Below are positions 14,233 through 21,900 of a stretch of 64,000 nucleotides of DNA, piece by piece. The number at the start of each line of letters is the position of its first letter. Within the stretch, counting starts at the first letter, position 1. The stretch is taken from contig JACTVT010000002.1 in assembly GCA_014465955.1 (NCBI GenBank), forward strand, positions 9,237 through 73,236. The letters are read 5' to 3'. The notes below the pieces were generated by a model that made no database searches, was not told the DNA's origin, and saw only the letters and a list, made by a program, of their open reading frames with translations. The stretch is from Eubacterium sp. GTDB lineage: Bacteria; Bacillota; Clostridia; Oscillospirales; Acutalibacteraceae. Made by a program: the position numbers and the translations under genes.

Positions 14233-16134
14233 TTATTTAACTTTATACAAATTACCCTCAAACGGGCGGAGATTATCGGCAGGCTTGCCATGGGTGGAAG
14301 CAACGAGTTCATAGCAGCCTGCTGTGACAGGTCTTGCCATTGGCTTTTTGCCGAGATTGAGTTCAATATAATACTTCTCACCCTCATACTCTCTTGTATA
14401 GCAGAATAGCGGCGCTTTGGCAGGTTTGCGTTCAAATGTGCCGTAAACAAGCGCAGGCGTGCTCTTTCTGAGAGCAATCATTTTCTTATAGAAATTGAAA
14501 ACGCTGTCAGCCCTTGCCATTGAATCCTTAACATTGTAAACCCTGTAATCGTTTGTGATTTTAAGCCACGGCGTGCCTGTTGTAAAGCCTGCGTTTTCGC
14601 TGTCCTCCCACTGCATAGGAGTTCTGGCATTATCACGGGTGCCCCTCTTTGCACGCTGAAACGCTTTTTCCTTATTTCTGCCCTTAGCAACCAATTCCTT
14701 ATAGGTATTGACCGCCTCAACGTCATTAATCTGCTCAATGCACTCAAAATCACCGTTGCCCATTGAGATTTCCTGACCCTGATAGATATAGGGCGTGCCC
14801 CTGAGCGTCATTTCAATCAGCGCACAGACCTTTGAAATATCCTCTCTGTAAGCATTTGTTTTATCCACTTTGGTAACAATTCTCGGATTATCGTGATTTT
14901 CAAAGAAAACGGTTGGCCAGCAGTGATTTGTATACCTTGTCTGGAACTTTTCAAACTCCTGCATAACCTTGTAAAGATCGTAATCGTAAAGGTCATAACT
15001 TGTGTGACCCTGGTTGATAAGAAAATCAAAATTGAACACCGTGTCAAGTTCTTCACGGTAATCGGCAGTAAGCATTTTATCCATCTCAATGCCTGCGCCG
15101 CCGCATTCACCGACCGTATAAACATCATAATTGCCGAACGTTTTAACACGCATTTCGTGCAAAAATTCGTGCAGTCTCGGACCATAGAAATAATATTCTG
15201 CGCCCTTATAGCCCGTAAGCATACCAAGGAATGCATTAGCCTCGGGGAAACCCTGCGTTTTGCTGATAAAGTTGATAACGTCCATACGGAAGCCATCTAC
15301 GCCCTTATCGAGCCACCAGATCATCATTTCGTAAACGCCCTGACGAACTTTTTCATTTTCCCAGTTCAAATCCATCTGCTTTTTGCTGAAAAGGTGCATT
15401 GCCCACTGATCAAGATGCTCATAATAATTCCATGCAGGGCCTTTGAAAAGCGAAAGCCAGTTATTGGGCGGTGTTTTGCCGCCGTCAGTTGCGTCCTGCC
15501 ATATGTAATAATCGTGATACGGATTATCTTTAGACTTCAGCGCCTCCTGAAACCATTTGTGCTCATCGCTTGTATGATTTACAACAAGGTCAACAATCAG
15601 TTTCATATCACACTTGTGGATTTCATCAAGAAGTCTGTCAAAATCCTCCATAGTGCCGAATTCCTGCATAATTTTGCGGTAATCACGAATATCGTAACCG
15701 TTGTCATCATTCGGTGAATCGTAAAACGGAGAACACCAGATTGCCGTTACGCCGAGTTCTTTAAGATAATCAAGTTTTTCGGTAATACCGTTAAGGTCGC
15801 CGATACCGTCGCCGTTGCTGTCATAAAAAGACCGCGGATAAATCTGATAAATTACAGCCTCTTTCCACCATTTCTTTTCAAGCGTGCCCTCATCGGTAAT
15901 CAATTCGCCTTTTTCAAGATTAAGCATATCGCAAACGGTCTGCACCGTTTTGGCATCAAGCAAACCGAGCGATAATGTCGTAAGTGTTTTAAACTTTGCA
16001 CTGCCGATAAGGCTGCTTTTTTCGGCAGTATCGGTAGGCAGACGGAGCGCCATCATCAGTTTTTCGATAACGTCTTTCGCCATCGGGTTTGCCATAGCCT
16101 CACGCAGTGTGGTTTCAGGTGTGATTTTAATCAT
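14233..16134 (-). CDS. GH13 alpha-glucosidase (oligo-1,6-glucosidase type) with N-terminal extension
   Basis: A 633-residue protein. From about residue 88 (WWKEAVIYQIYPRSFYDSNGDGIGDLNGI) it is a classic GH13 subfamily 31 enzyme: DLVVNHTSDEH, GFRMDVINF with the nucleophile Asp near 284, VGECGG with the acid Glu near 343, and FFENHDNPRI with the third acid near 415. It would hydrolyse alpha-1,6 (and 1,4) linkages in malto-oligosaccharides inside the cell, as there is no signal peptide. The first 85 residues are extra compared with MalL; TTLREAMANPMAKDVIEKLM resembles a small DUF1858-like helical domain, which is unusual on this enzyme. Start supported by AGGGGGTAAAAAT. Confidence 0.93.
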   Translation of the reverse strand: MIKITPETTLREAMANPMAKDVIEKLMMALRLPTDTAEKSSLIGSAKFKTLTTLSLGLLDAKTVQTVCDMLNLEKGELITDEGTLEKKWWKEAVIYQIYPRSFYDSNGDGIGDLNGITEKLDYLKELGVTAIWCSPFYDSPNDDNGYDIRDYRKIMQEFGTMEDFDRLLDEIHKCDMKLIVDLVVNHTSDEHKWFQEALKSKDNPYHDYYIWQDATDGGKTPPNNWLSLFKGPAWNYYEHLDQWAMHLFSKKQMDLNWENEKVRQGVYEMMIWWLDKGVDGFRMDVINFISKTQGFPEANAFLGMLTGYKGAEYYFYGPRLHEFLHEMRVKTFGNYDVYTVGECGGAGIEMDKMLTADYREELDTVFNFDFLINQGHTSYDLYDYDLYKVMQEFEKFQTRYTNHCWPTVFFENHDNPRIVTKVDKTNAYREDISKVCALIEMTLRGTPYIYQGQEISMGNGDFECIEQINDVEAVNTYKELVAKGRNKEKAFQRAKRGTRDNARTPMQWEDSENAGFTTGTPWLKITNDYRVYNVKDSMARADSVFNFYKKMIALRKSTPALVYGTFERKPAKAPLFCYTREYEGEKYYIELNLGKKPMARPVTAGCYELVASTHGKPADNLRPFEGNLYKVK

Positions 16135-16196
16135 ATTTTTACCCCCTATGTAAAATGAATAATGAAGAATGAAGAATTTCGGTTTGAATGATTATA

Positions 16197-16265
16197 CGGG
16201 AGGGCACGGAGACCCTCCCCTACAAAAATTGTAATAATATCTCGTAGGGCGGGGTGCCCTCCCGT
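16197..16265. repeat. Two family A hairpins
   Basis: CGGGAGGGCACGGAGACCCTCCC+CTAC (16197-16223) and GTAGGGCGGGGTGCCCTCCCG (16244-16265), facing each other. The preceding 45 bases (AATGAATAATGAAGAAT... TTCGGTTTGAATGATTATA) recur before repeats at 37660 and 46165, so the mobile unit is larger than the hairpin. Confidence 0.85.
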
Positions 16266-16309
16266 TGTTTCACCAACAACGCATATTGGAAAAAGACACA
16301 ATCAAAAAA

Positions 16310-17083
16310 TCAATTGCCTTTCTCAATGCTGATTTCGTCAAATATCTCCAACAAATCCTCAACCTTGGCGTTTTTCTTTTCCTCGCCGCAAATATCAAGA
16401 CGGGCGTTGCCCTCATGCATCATAACAAGGCGTGTGCCGTAATCGCAGGCAAAACGCAGATTATGCGTAACCATCATCGTAGTGATATTGTTTTTCTCAA
16501 CCAGTTGCTGAGTAAGTTCCATAACACGCTCTGACGATTTGGGGTCAAGTGCGGCAATATGCTCGTCAAGAATCAAAAGTTCAATATCCGTCATATTGGC
16601 GATAACAAGTGCAAGCGCTTGACGCTGACCGCCCGAGAGTGTGCCGACCTGCGTGCCGAGCCTGTTTTCAAGACCCATATCGCACTGCTCAAGCAGAGTT
16701 TTATAATAATCAATACGCTTTTTATTAACGCATCTGCCAAGGCCGAAATGCTTGTTTTTATTATCGGCAAGCGCCATATTTTCAAGGATAGACAAATCAG
16801 CACACGTGCCTGCCTTAGGGTCCTGAAAAACCCTGCCGATTATTTTTGCACGTTTGAATTCGGAAGTATTTGTAATATCGTTATTATTAAAAACAATTTT
16901 GCCGCTGTCTGGCTTCATTGAGCCGCAGATAAGATTTAAAAGTGTTGTTTTGCCGCTGCCGTTTGAACCGATAACAGAGACAAACTCGCCTTTTTCAACC
17001 TTGAAATTAAAATTGTCAAAAACTGTTGTTTCATCTACCGTGCCTGCATTAAACCGCTTAACAATGTTTTGTAATTCAAGCAT
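16310..17083 (-). CDS. ABC transporter ATP-binding protein of a tripartite importer
   Basis: About 257 residues from ATG 17083 (GGAGAG upstream); an extended frame to 17203 lies inside the permease gene. Walker A GSNGSGKTTL, Q-loop GRVFQDPKAG, signature LSGGQRQALALV, Walker B LLILDEHIAALD and H-loop VTHNLRFA are all intact. In the DEH position the catalytic Glu is present. It energises the permease encoded just upstream, with which it overlaps by 8 bases. With the PF04392-type binding protein this is the arrangement of predicted amino-acid (Trp/Tyr) importers of the TrpXYZ type. Confidence 0.92.
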   Translation of the reverse strand: MLELQNIVKRFNAGTVDETTVFDNFNFKVEKGEFVSVIGSNGSGKTTLLNLICGSMKPDSGKIVFNNNDITNTSEFKRAKIIGRVFQDPKAGTCADLSILENMALADNKNKHFGLGRCVNKKRIDYYKTLLEQCDMGLENRLGTQVGTLSGGQRQALALVIANMTDIELLILDEHIAALDPKSSERVMELTQQLVEKNNITTMMVTHNLRFACDYGTRLVMMHEGNARLDICGEEKKNAKVEDLLEIFDEISIEKGN

Positions 17084-17999
17084 TTTTCTCTCTCCTTTTC
17101 TTTGTTTTTTCTTTGAGAGTTCCGCTGAACACAAGTGCAAGCACAAAAAGCACAGCCATAAGAAGTTTGTTATATTCGCTCGGAAGTCCGATAACAACTG
17201 CAATCTGCAGGCAAGCCTTATAAATAATTGTGCCGAGAATTACCATTGTTGTTGCTTTCATAAAACCGATTCTCTTGAAAAGCGACAGACCGATAATAAC
17301 GCTTGAAAGACCGAAAACAACCATACCTACACCCATTGTGGTGTTTGCTGTTTCGGTGCTCTGTGCAATAACGGCACCGCTGATTGCGGCAAGACCGTTG
17401 CCGATTGCAAGACCTAAAATTTTAGTAGCACCCGGATTCTGCGCAAGCATTACAACATACTGCTGATTTGAGCCTGTTGCGCGAAGAAGCATACCCGACT
17501 TCGTTTTAAGATACATATCCATAACAATTTTGAGAACAAGCACAAAAATTGCCAGAACAATCAGTTTTCTTACGTTCACGCCACCGATATTCATAGGCAG
17601 AGCATTTGCAAGACCGTTCGTAAAAATAGTATCCTTGCCGAAAATTGAGGCAATCGACTGCCCGCCCGTGCCCAATTTTATCAGCACCAGATTTATGGAC
17701 AACAGAACCGTATAAACAAGTATACCCGAAAGCAGCGGTTCAAGTTTTAATTTTACGTGCAGAATTCCCGTCAGGCAACCCGCTGCAAGACCGCACGCAA
17801 AAGCGGCAAGCAGACTAAGCCACGGGTTTACGCCCTGCATAATCAATATGCACGAAACAATTGCACCGAGCGGCATTGTGCCGTCTACAGACAAATCGGG
17901 AAAATCAAGAATACTGTAAGAGAGATAAACGCCAAGCGCAAGAATGGCATATTTCAGCCCCTCTTCAAGTACAACTTTAATTATATTTACAGTTTCCAA
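17076..17999 (-). CDS. ABC transporter permease (BPD_transp_2 family)
   Basis: A 307-residue integral membrane protein with eight to nine hydrophobic segments, beginning IKVVLEEGLKYAILALGVYLSYSILDFPDLSVDG, the typical start of permeases paired with ABC_sub_bind lipoproteins. The C-terminus is positively charged (KEKTKKRREKNA), as expected for a cytoplasmic end. It forms the channel of the importer encoded with the ATPase (8-base overlap) and the lipoprotein upstream. The gap to the binding-protein gene carries a family A repeat. Confidence 0.9.
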   Translation of the reverse strand: METVNIIKVVLEEGLKYAILALGVYLSYSILDFPDLSVDGTMPLGAIVSCILIMQGVNPWLSLLAAFACGLAAGCLTGILHVKLKLEPLLSGILVYTVLLSINLVLIKLGTGGQSIASIFGKDTIFTNGLANALPMNIGGVNVRKLIVLAIFVLVLKIVMDMYLKTKSGMLLRATGSNQQYVVMLAQNPGATKILGLAIGNGLAAISGAVIAQSTETANTTMGVGMVVFGLSSVIIGLSLFKRIGFMKATTMVILGTIIYKACLQIAVVIGLPSEYNKLLMAVLFVLALVFSGTLKEKTKKRREKNA

Positions 18000-18034
18000 A
18001 TCATCACATCTTTCAAAGAAAAATAAAGTATAAA

Positions 18035-18061
18035 CGGGAGGGCACGGAGACCCTCCCCTAC
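18035..18061. repeat. Family A hairpin inside importer operon
   Basis: CGGGAGGGCACGGAGACCCTCCC+CTAC between the permease and the binding-protein genes. Confidence 0.8.
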
Positions 18062-18078
18062 AAGCAATTAAATAAAAT

Positions 18079-19080
18079 TTACTCGGCAGTTACCTTCTGT
18101 GCACTTGCAAGTTCGGCAGGAATTTCAATGCCGAGTTTTGATGCAGTATCGGGATTTACACAGAGGAAAGAATCCGAAACGATTGCAACAGGATATTCTG
18201 CCGCAGACTTTCCGCCGAGCACCTCTGCTGCCATAGTGCCTGTTTTTTCACCGAGAGCAACATAGTCGATTGAAGCAGAAGCGAGACATCCCTTTCTTAC
18301 CTGCTCGATTTCAGAGCCGTAAACAGGGATTTTTGCGGCGTCTGCCTGCTCAAGAAATACATTCATATTATCAACAACATTATTATCCGTAAGATTTGTA
18401 ACAGCATCAACTTTAGGGATAAGCGCTGCTGCGGCAGAAGCAAGTTCCGACGCCTCATTAATACCCTGCGAAACAAGTGTAATACCGTTTGCATCACATT
18501 CTGCTTTAAGCACTTCAAGCTGGCTGAGTGAGTTAGCCTCAGATGTTGTATAGAACACACCGAGATTTTTAATTTCGGGCTGCATTGCCTTAATCATGGC
18601 AATCTGACCTTTAATATCAATTGAATCAGATGTGCCTGTGCAGTTATTGCCCGGTACATCAAGTGAATTTACAAGACCTGCTGCAACAGGGTCGGAAACT
18701 GCGCAGAAAATAACGGGAATATCCGATGAAGCATTCTGAACTGCCGAATAAGCATATGCTGCTGCAGGAGTTGCAACGGCAATAATTGCCCTGTAGCCTG
18801 CTGCCACCATCTGCTGTGCATAACTCTGACAATCCGTATCGGCACTTCCGCTTGAACCGACCTGAACATCATAAGTAATTCCTGCTTTATCAAGTGCATT
18901 TTTAACACCCTGTGTGCAGTTATCAAGACTTGAATGGGGCATATACTGCAAAATTGCAACCTTTTCGGATGCGCTGCCTGTATTGCCTGCGTTTTCTTTA
19001 TTTGCCGAACAGCCTGCAAAAACAGAAACCGCAAGAATTGCCGTTAACAAAACTGCCAGCACTTTTTTAAAGTTTTTCAT
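18079..19080 (-). CDS. ABC_sub_bind substrate-binding lipoprotein
   Basis: A 333-residue lipoprotein: MKNFKKVLAVLLTAILAVSVFAGC gives a signal peptide with lipobox VFAGC (Cys 23-24). After a short linker the PF04392 fold starts (VAILQYMPHSSLDNCTQGVKNALDKAG), with QQMVAAGYRAIIAVATPAAAYAY and PVIFCAVSDPVAAGLV. Members capture amino acids, predicted Trp or Tyr, and deliver them to the adjacent permease. AGGAGGAAAGATT upstream supports the start. First gene of the three-gene operon. No T-box or other riboswitch was recognised in the leader, so the ligand remains open. Confidence 0.92.
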   Translation of the reverse strand: MKNFKKVLAVLLTAILAVSVFAGCSANKENAGNTGSASEKVAILQYMPHSSLDNCTQGVKNALDKAGITYDVQVGSSGSADTDCQSYAQQMVAAGYRAIIAVATPAAAYAYSAVQNASSDIPVIFCAVSDPVAAGLVNSLDVPGNNCTGTSDSIDIKGQIAMIKAMQPEIKNLGVFYTTSEANSLSQLEVLKAECDANGITLVSQGINEASELASAAAALIPKVDAVTNLTDNNVVDNMNVFLEQADAAKIPVYGSEIEQVRKGCLASASIDYVALGEKTGTMAAEVLGGKSAAEYPVAIVSDSFLCVNPDTASKLGIEIPAELASAQKVTAE

Positions 19081-19234
19081 AATCTTTCCTCCTGTTTATT
19101 TAAAAAAACAACAAATTAATATATAAATTATATGACGATTAAAATATTATGTCAATAATTATTTTATAAACGCACCGACAAAAAAAACAATGGATGCCCG
19201 AACGGACATCCATTGAGAAATTCCAAAGCATTTA

Positions 19235-19867
19235 TTATTTTGCTTCTTCTGCCTCTTCTTCGCCTTTCTTTTCTTTGAGAAGAACGAATTTTTCCATCGG
19301 GAAGAGAACAACCATCTGAACAAAACCTGCAGCCATAGAAGCAAGCAGACGGGCAACAGATTCGTTTGTAATAATATTAAGGAACCAGTTAGAAGCCTCT
19401 ATCTTAAGAAGAGCACCTACGATTGCACCCTGCATCCATGTTGAGAAGAGGATAAGTGCAAGAAGAAGAATGATATAAATTGCAAAATTATACCAAGGTG
19501 CGTCAGACTTAAATGTAGTCTTCTTGTTCTGATAAAAGCCGTAGATATTAGCAATGAGGTTTGAAAGAAGGAAAGGAAGTACATAACCCCAGGTTACAAC
19601 ACCGTCGATAACATACTTTGCTGCTTCTTCTGAGCCTGCTGTGAACATTGTAGGTGTAAAAATACCTCTGAGGAATTCAGGAAGCAATGTATGTATCTGA
19701 TCGCAAACCAAAGGAAGCAATGCTGCAAGTGCCAACTGAATAATTGTTACAAGACCTGAAACAACAAGGAATTTTACAAGCTGCCATACAGTTTTAATGA
19801 ATGAGCCTTTTTCCTCTGCTGCATTATCAATGCCGCCGAGGCTGAATTTTTTCTTTTCTTCTGCCAT
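19235..19867 (-). CDS. GtrA-like membrane protein
   Basis: A 210-residue protein with four predicted membrane spans. WQLVKFLVVSGLVTIIQLALAALLPLV, LLSNLIANIYGFYQNKKTTFKSD and the final pair of helices match the GtrA/DPMS-associated family pattern, including the N-F-x-x-N/K-K-x-T-F-K segment. GtrA proteins are linked to flipping or handling lipid-linked sugars for surface glycans. N- and C-terminal tails are highly charged (KEKKGEEEAEEAK). It is a single gene with its own promoter (19912-19940) and AAAGGAG site. Family assignment is fairly firm; role is inference. Confidence 0.75.
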   Translation of the reverse strand: MAEEKKKFSLGGIDNAAEEKGSFIKTVWQLVKFLVVSGLVTIIQLALAALLPLVCDQIHTLLPEFLRGIFTPTMFTAGSEEAAKYVIDGVVTWGYVLPFLLSNLIANIYGFYQNKKTTFKSDAPWYNFAIYIILLLALILFSTWMQGAIVGALLKIEASNWFLNIITNESVARLLASMAAGFVQMVVLFPMEKFVLLKEKKGEEEAEEAK

Positions 19868-19911
19868 AAATTTTTTCTCCTTTAAATTTGATAGAAAAGT
19901 ATTTCGTACAT

Positions 19912-19940
19912 ATTATAGCAAATGTTGTATAAGTATGCAA
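19912..19940 (-). promoter_or_regulatory. SigA promoter of the GtrA-like gene
   Basis: On the minus strand TTGCAT (19940-19935), 17-bp spacer, TATAAT (19917-19912), with the predicted transcription start about 38 bases before the ATG. Confidence 0.75.
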
Positions 19941-19983
19941 GAAAAATTTTTACAGTTTTAAAAAAGCGTTACAACAAGAAAAA

Positions 19984-20100
19984 CGGGAGGGCACAGAGAC
20001 CCTCCCCTACAATAGTATTATTTAATTACAACGGGTGGATAATATCCGCCCCTACAAAGGTATTATTGCAACATTGTAGGGGCAATTCACGAATTGCCCG
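19984..20100. repeat. Cluster of three family A hairpins
   Basis: CGGGAGGGCACAGAGACCCTCCC+CTAC (19984-20010), GGGTGGATAATATCCGCCC+CTAC (20032-20055) and GTAGGGGCAATTCACGAATTGCCC (20076-20100). The three have different stems but the same CTAC/GTAG ends. Confidence 0.85.
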
Positions 20101-20112
20101 AAGCATAAAAAT

Positions 20113-21756
20113 TTATAACAGCCCTATAATCGCAATAATTGCCCAGATAACAAGCGCAATAATGCCGAGTACAATTGCAAGCAGCAGAATAACCGCAAGA
20201 ACTAAGATAAGCAGAACAAGCGGACCTTTTTTGCTTTTCTTTACGGTATCGGTAAATTTCTTTTTCTCTTTCCTTTCAGGAGCGGGATTTTCATCATCAT
20301 AAACAGGATAGAGCGGAAGTTCTGCCGCATAATCGCTGAATTCGCAGTTTTTCCACAGCAGCGGCTCTACAAGTGAACGAACGCTTGTTGCACCCTTAAG
20401 GAATTTGCCGATTGAAAGATGAATCGTATCAAGAAAAGAATCAATAATATTCAGCAGTCCGCAGGTAAGTTTATACTCTCTCGTATCGGGCGTATAAGGC
20501 GAATCACCGCAGTAAAGATTCTGAACAAGTTCAAGAATAAAATCGGTAACTTTGTTATCGGCAATATCGGCAATATCAGCCTTTTTAAGACCGCATTCCT
20601 TTTTGCACAGGCGCCAGACCTTTTTAAAAGTAAGTTTATTAAGAAATTTTCCGACAGGTTTAATAAGCCATCCGAGTTTTTTAACCTTTTCACCGGGAAT
20701 GGAAAAAGCAGGCGTCATATCGGCAAGCATATCAATATCATTGCCCATTGCCCAGATTACCTTTGCTATCATACCGAAGAAAAAGTCTTTCATATATTCG
20801 TCAAACGGTTTTCCGTTTGTATCAAGCCCCGGAACTTCGGTAATTTTAACGGTATCAACATCAATTTTCGCATTTTTCGGGTCAAACGTTACATTTCTCA
20901 TTACAGGCGGGCAGCCGATTACCGCGCCGCTGGAAATATCATAAAATCTATTGCCTTTTTTTGTTGTAATATAACTTATATTATGTACATGGGTATGACC
21001 CGTAAGCATACAATGAAGCCCGTTATCGGCAAAAAGTTCTCTCGTTTCCTCGTGGTCACGCTGCATATCACCCTTGCCTATAATTGAGTAAAACGGCGAC
21101 GGCGAAATCATCGGGTGGTGCGTCATTGCAATAACATACTGGTCGTTATCGTGCGCATCCTTTAACTGCTCCAAAATCCACTGCTTACACTCATCGCTGT
21201 AGCCCGAGCCTCTGCCCTCTTCCTTATCATTAGTATCATCATTAAGAGCAAAAAGCCTGTAGCCCGGTGCGAGTTGAACAACATAGCAAAGTGACTGCGG
21301 AAAAGTTGCAATAGCCTCATTCGGACCGAATTCATAATACATATCCCACAAATCATGCCTGTCTCCCACGGCAGGAACTTTGATTTGCTTATCACCTTCA
21401 AATCCGTTCGTTACACCGCCGTCCTGAAAATCATGTGTTGCAGTTATAACATAAACGCGCTTGCCGCGTTTTTTCAGATCACGCAGCATTTCAATAAATT
21501 CGGTATGCGAATCAATTTCACCGTTTCTTGTTGTGTCGCCCGACAAAACAACTATATCGGTTGAGGTATCCTCGCAAAGCATATCAAATGCTTTTTTCAA
21601 AACAAGGTCGCTGTCCTTAATCACCATCTGTGATTTGGATTCTTCCTTTTCATACGCACTGCCCGAAGTGCCTGTTTTTCTTGAATAATAATGAGTATCT
21701 GTTATAAACTGAATTTTTAACGGCTCATTATTGCTTCCGCTTAATCTGTTTGCCAT
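20113..21756 (-). CDS. Metallophosphoesterase with C-terminal membrane anchor
   Basis: About 547 residues. The dinuclear metal site is complete: FITDTHYYS, VLSGDTTRNG, ITATHDFQDGG, MTHHPMIS and TGHTHVHN in family order (first 270 residues). The C-terminal third holds an unassigned helical region and then a strongly hydrophobic stretch (PLVLLILVLAVILLLAIVLGIIALVIW) preceded by KKSKKG, so the enzyme is probably membrane-bound, with topology unclear because no signal peptide is present. ATG at 21756 chosen for AAGGGTGAAA upstream. Substrate unknown; phosphodiesters of lipids or nucleotides are possible. Confidence 0.87.
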   Translation of the reverse strand: MANRLSGSNNEPLKIQFITDTHYYSRKTGTSGSAYEKEESKSQMVIKDSDLVLKKAFDMLCEDTSTDIVVLSGDTTRNGEIDSHTEFIEMLRDLKKRGKRVYVITATHDFQDGGVTNGFEGDKQIKVPAVGDRHDLWDMYYEFGPNEAIATFPQSLCYVVQLAPGYRLFALNDDTNDKEEGRGSGYSDECKQWILEQLKDAHDNDQYVIAMTHHPMISPSPFYSIIGKGDMQRDHEETRELFADNGLHCMLTGHTHVHNISYITTKKGNRFYDISSGAVIGCPPVMRNVTFDPKNAKIDVDTVKITEVPGLDTNGKPFDEYMKDFFFGMIAKVIWAMGNDIDMLADMTPAFSIPGEKVKKLGWLIKPVGKFLNKLTFKKVWRLCKKECGLKKADIADIADNKVTDFILELVQNLYCGDSPYTPDTREYKLTCGLLNIIDSFLDTIHLSIGKFLKGATSVRSLVEPLLWKNCEFSDYAAELPLYPVYDDENPAPERKEKKKFTDTVKKSKKGPLVLLILVLAVILLLAIVLGIIALVIWAIIAIIGLL

Positions 21757-21798
21757 ATTTTCACCCTTTTTCATTTATTATATAATAATCCAAATTCA

Positions 21799-21900
21799 GT
21801 CCCCCTTGTTAAAGGGGGATGCCACGCAGTGACAGGGGGATTCGATTAAAACAATCCCTCCACCGCCTTCGGCGGTCCCCCTCCCTTTAACAAGGGAGGC
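21799..21900. repeat. Family B palindromic composite
   Basis: CCCCCTTGTTAAAGGGGG hairpin, inner CCACGCAGTG stem, ACAGGGGGATTCG, then the mirror half with ACCGCCTTCGGCGGT inner hairpin and CTCCCTTTAACAAGGGAGG. It abuts the TAA stop of the next minus-strand gene. Confidence 0.85.

Noticed and set aside
14893..15717. 274-codon plus-strand ORF opposite the alpha-glucosidase
   Set aside because: The minus strand encodes an intact GH13 enzyme with all catalytic motifs; the plus frame has no recognisable domain.
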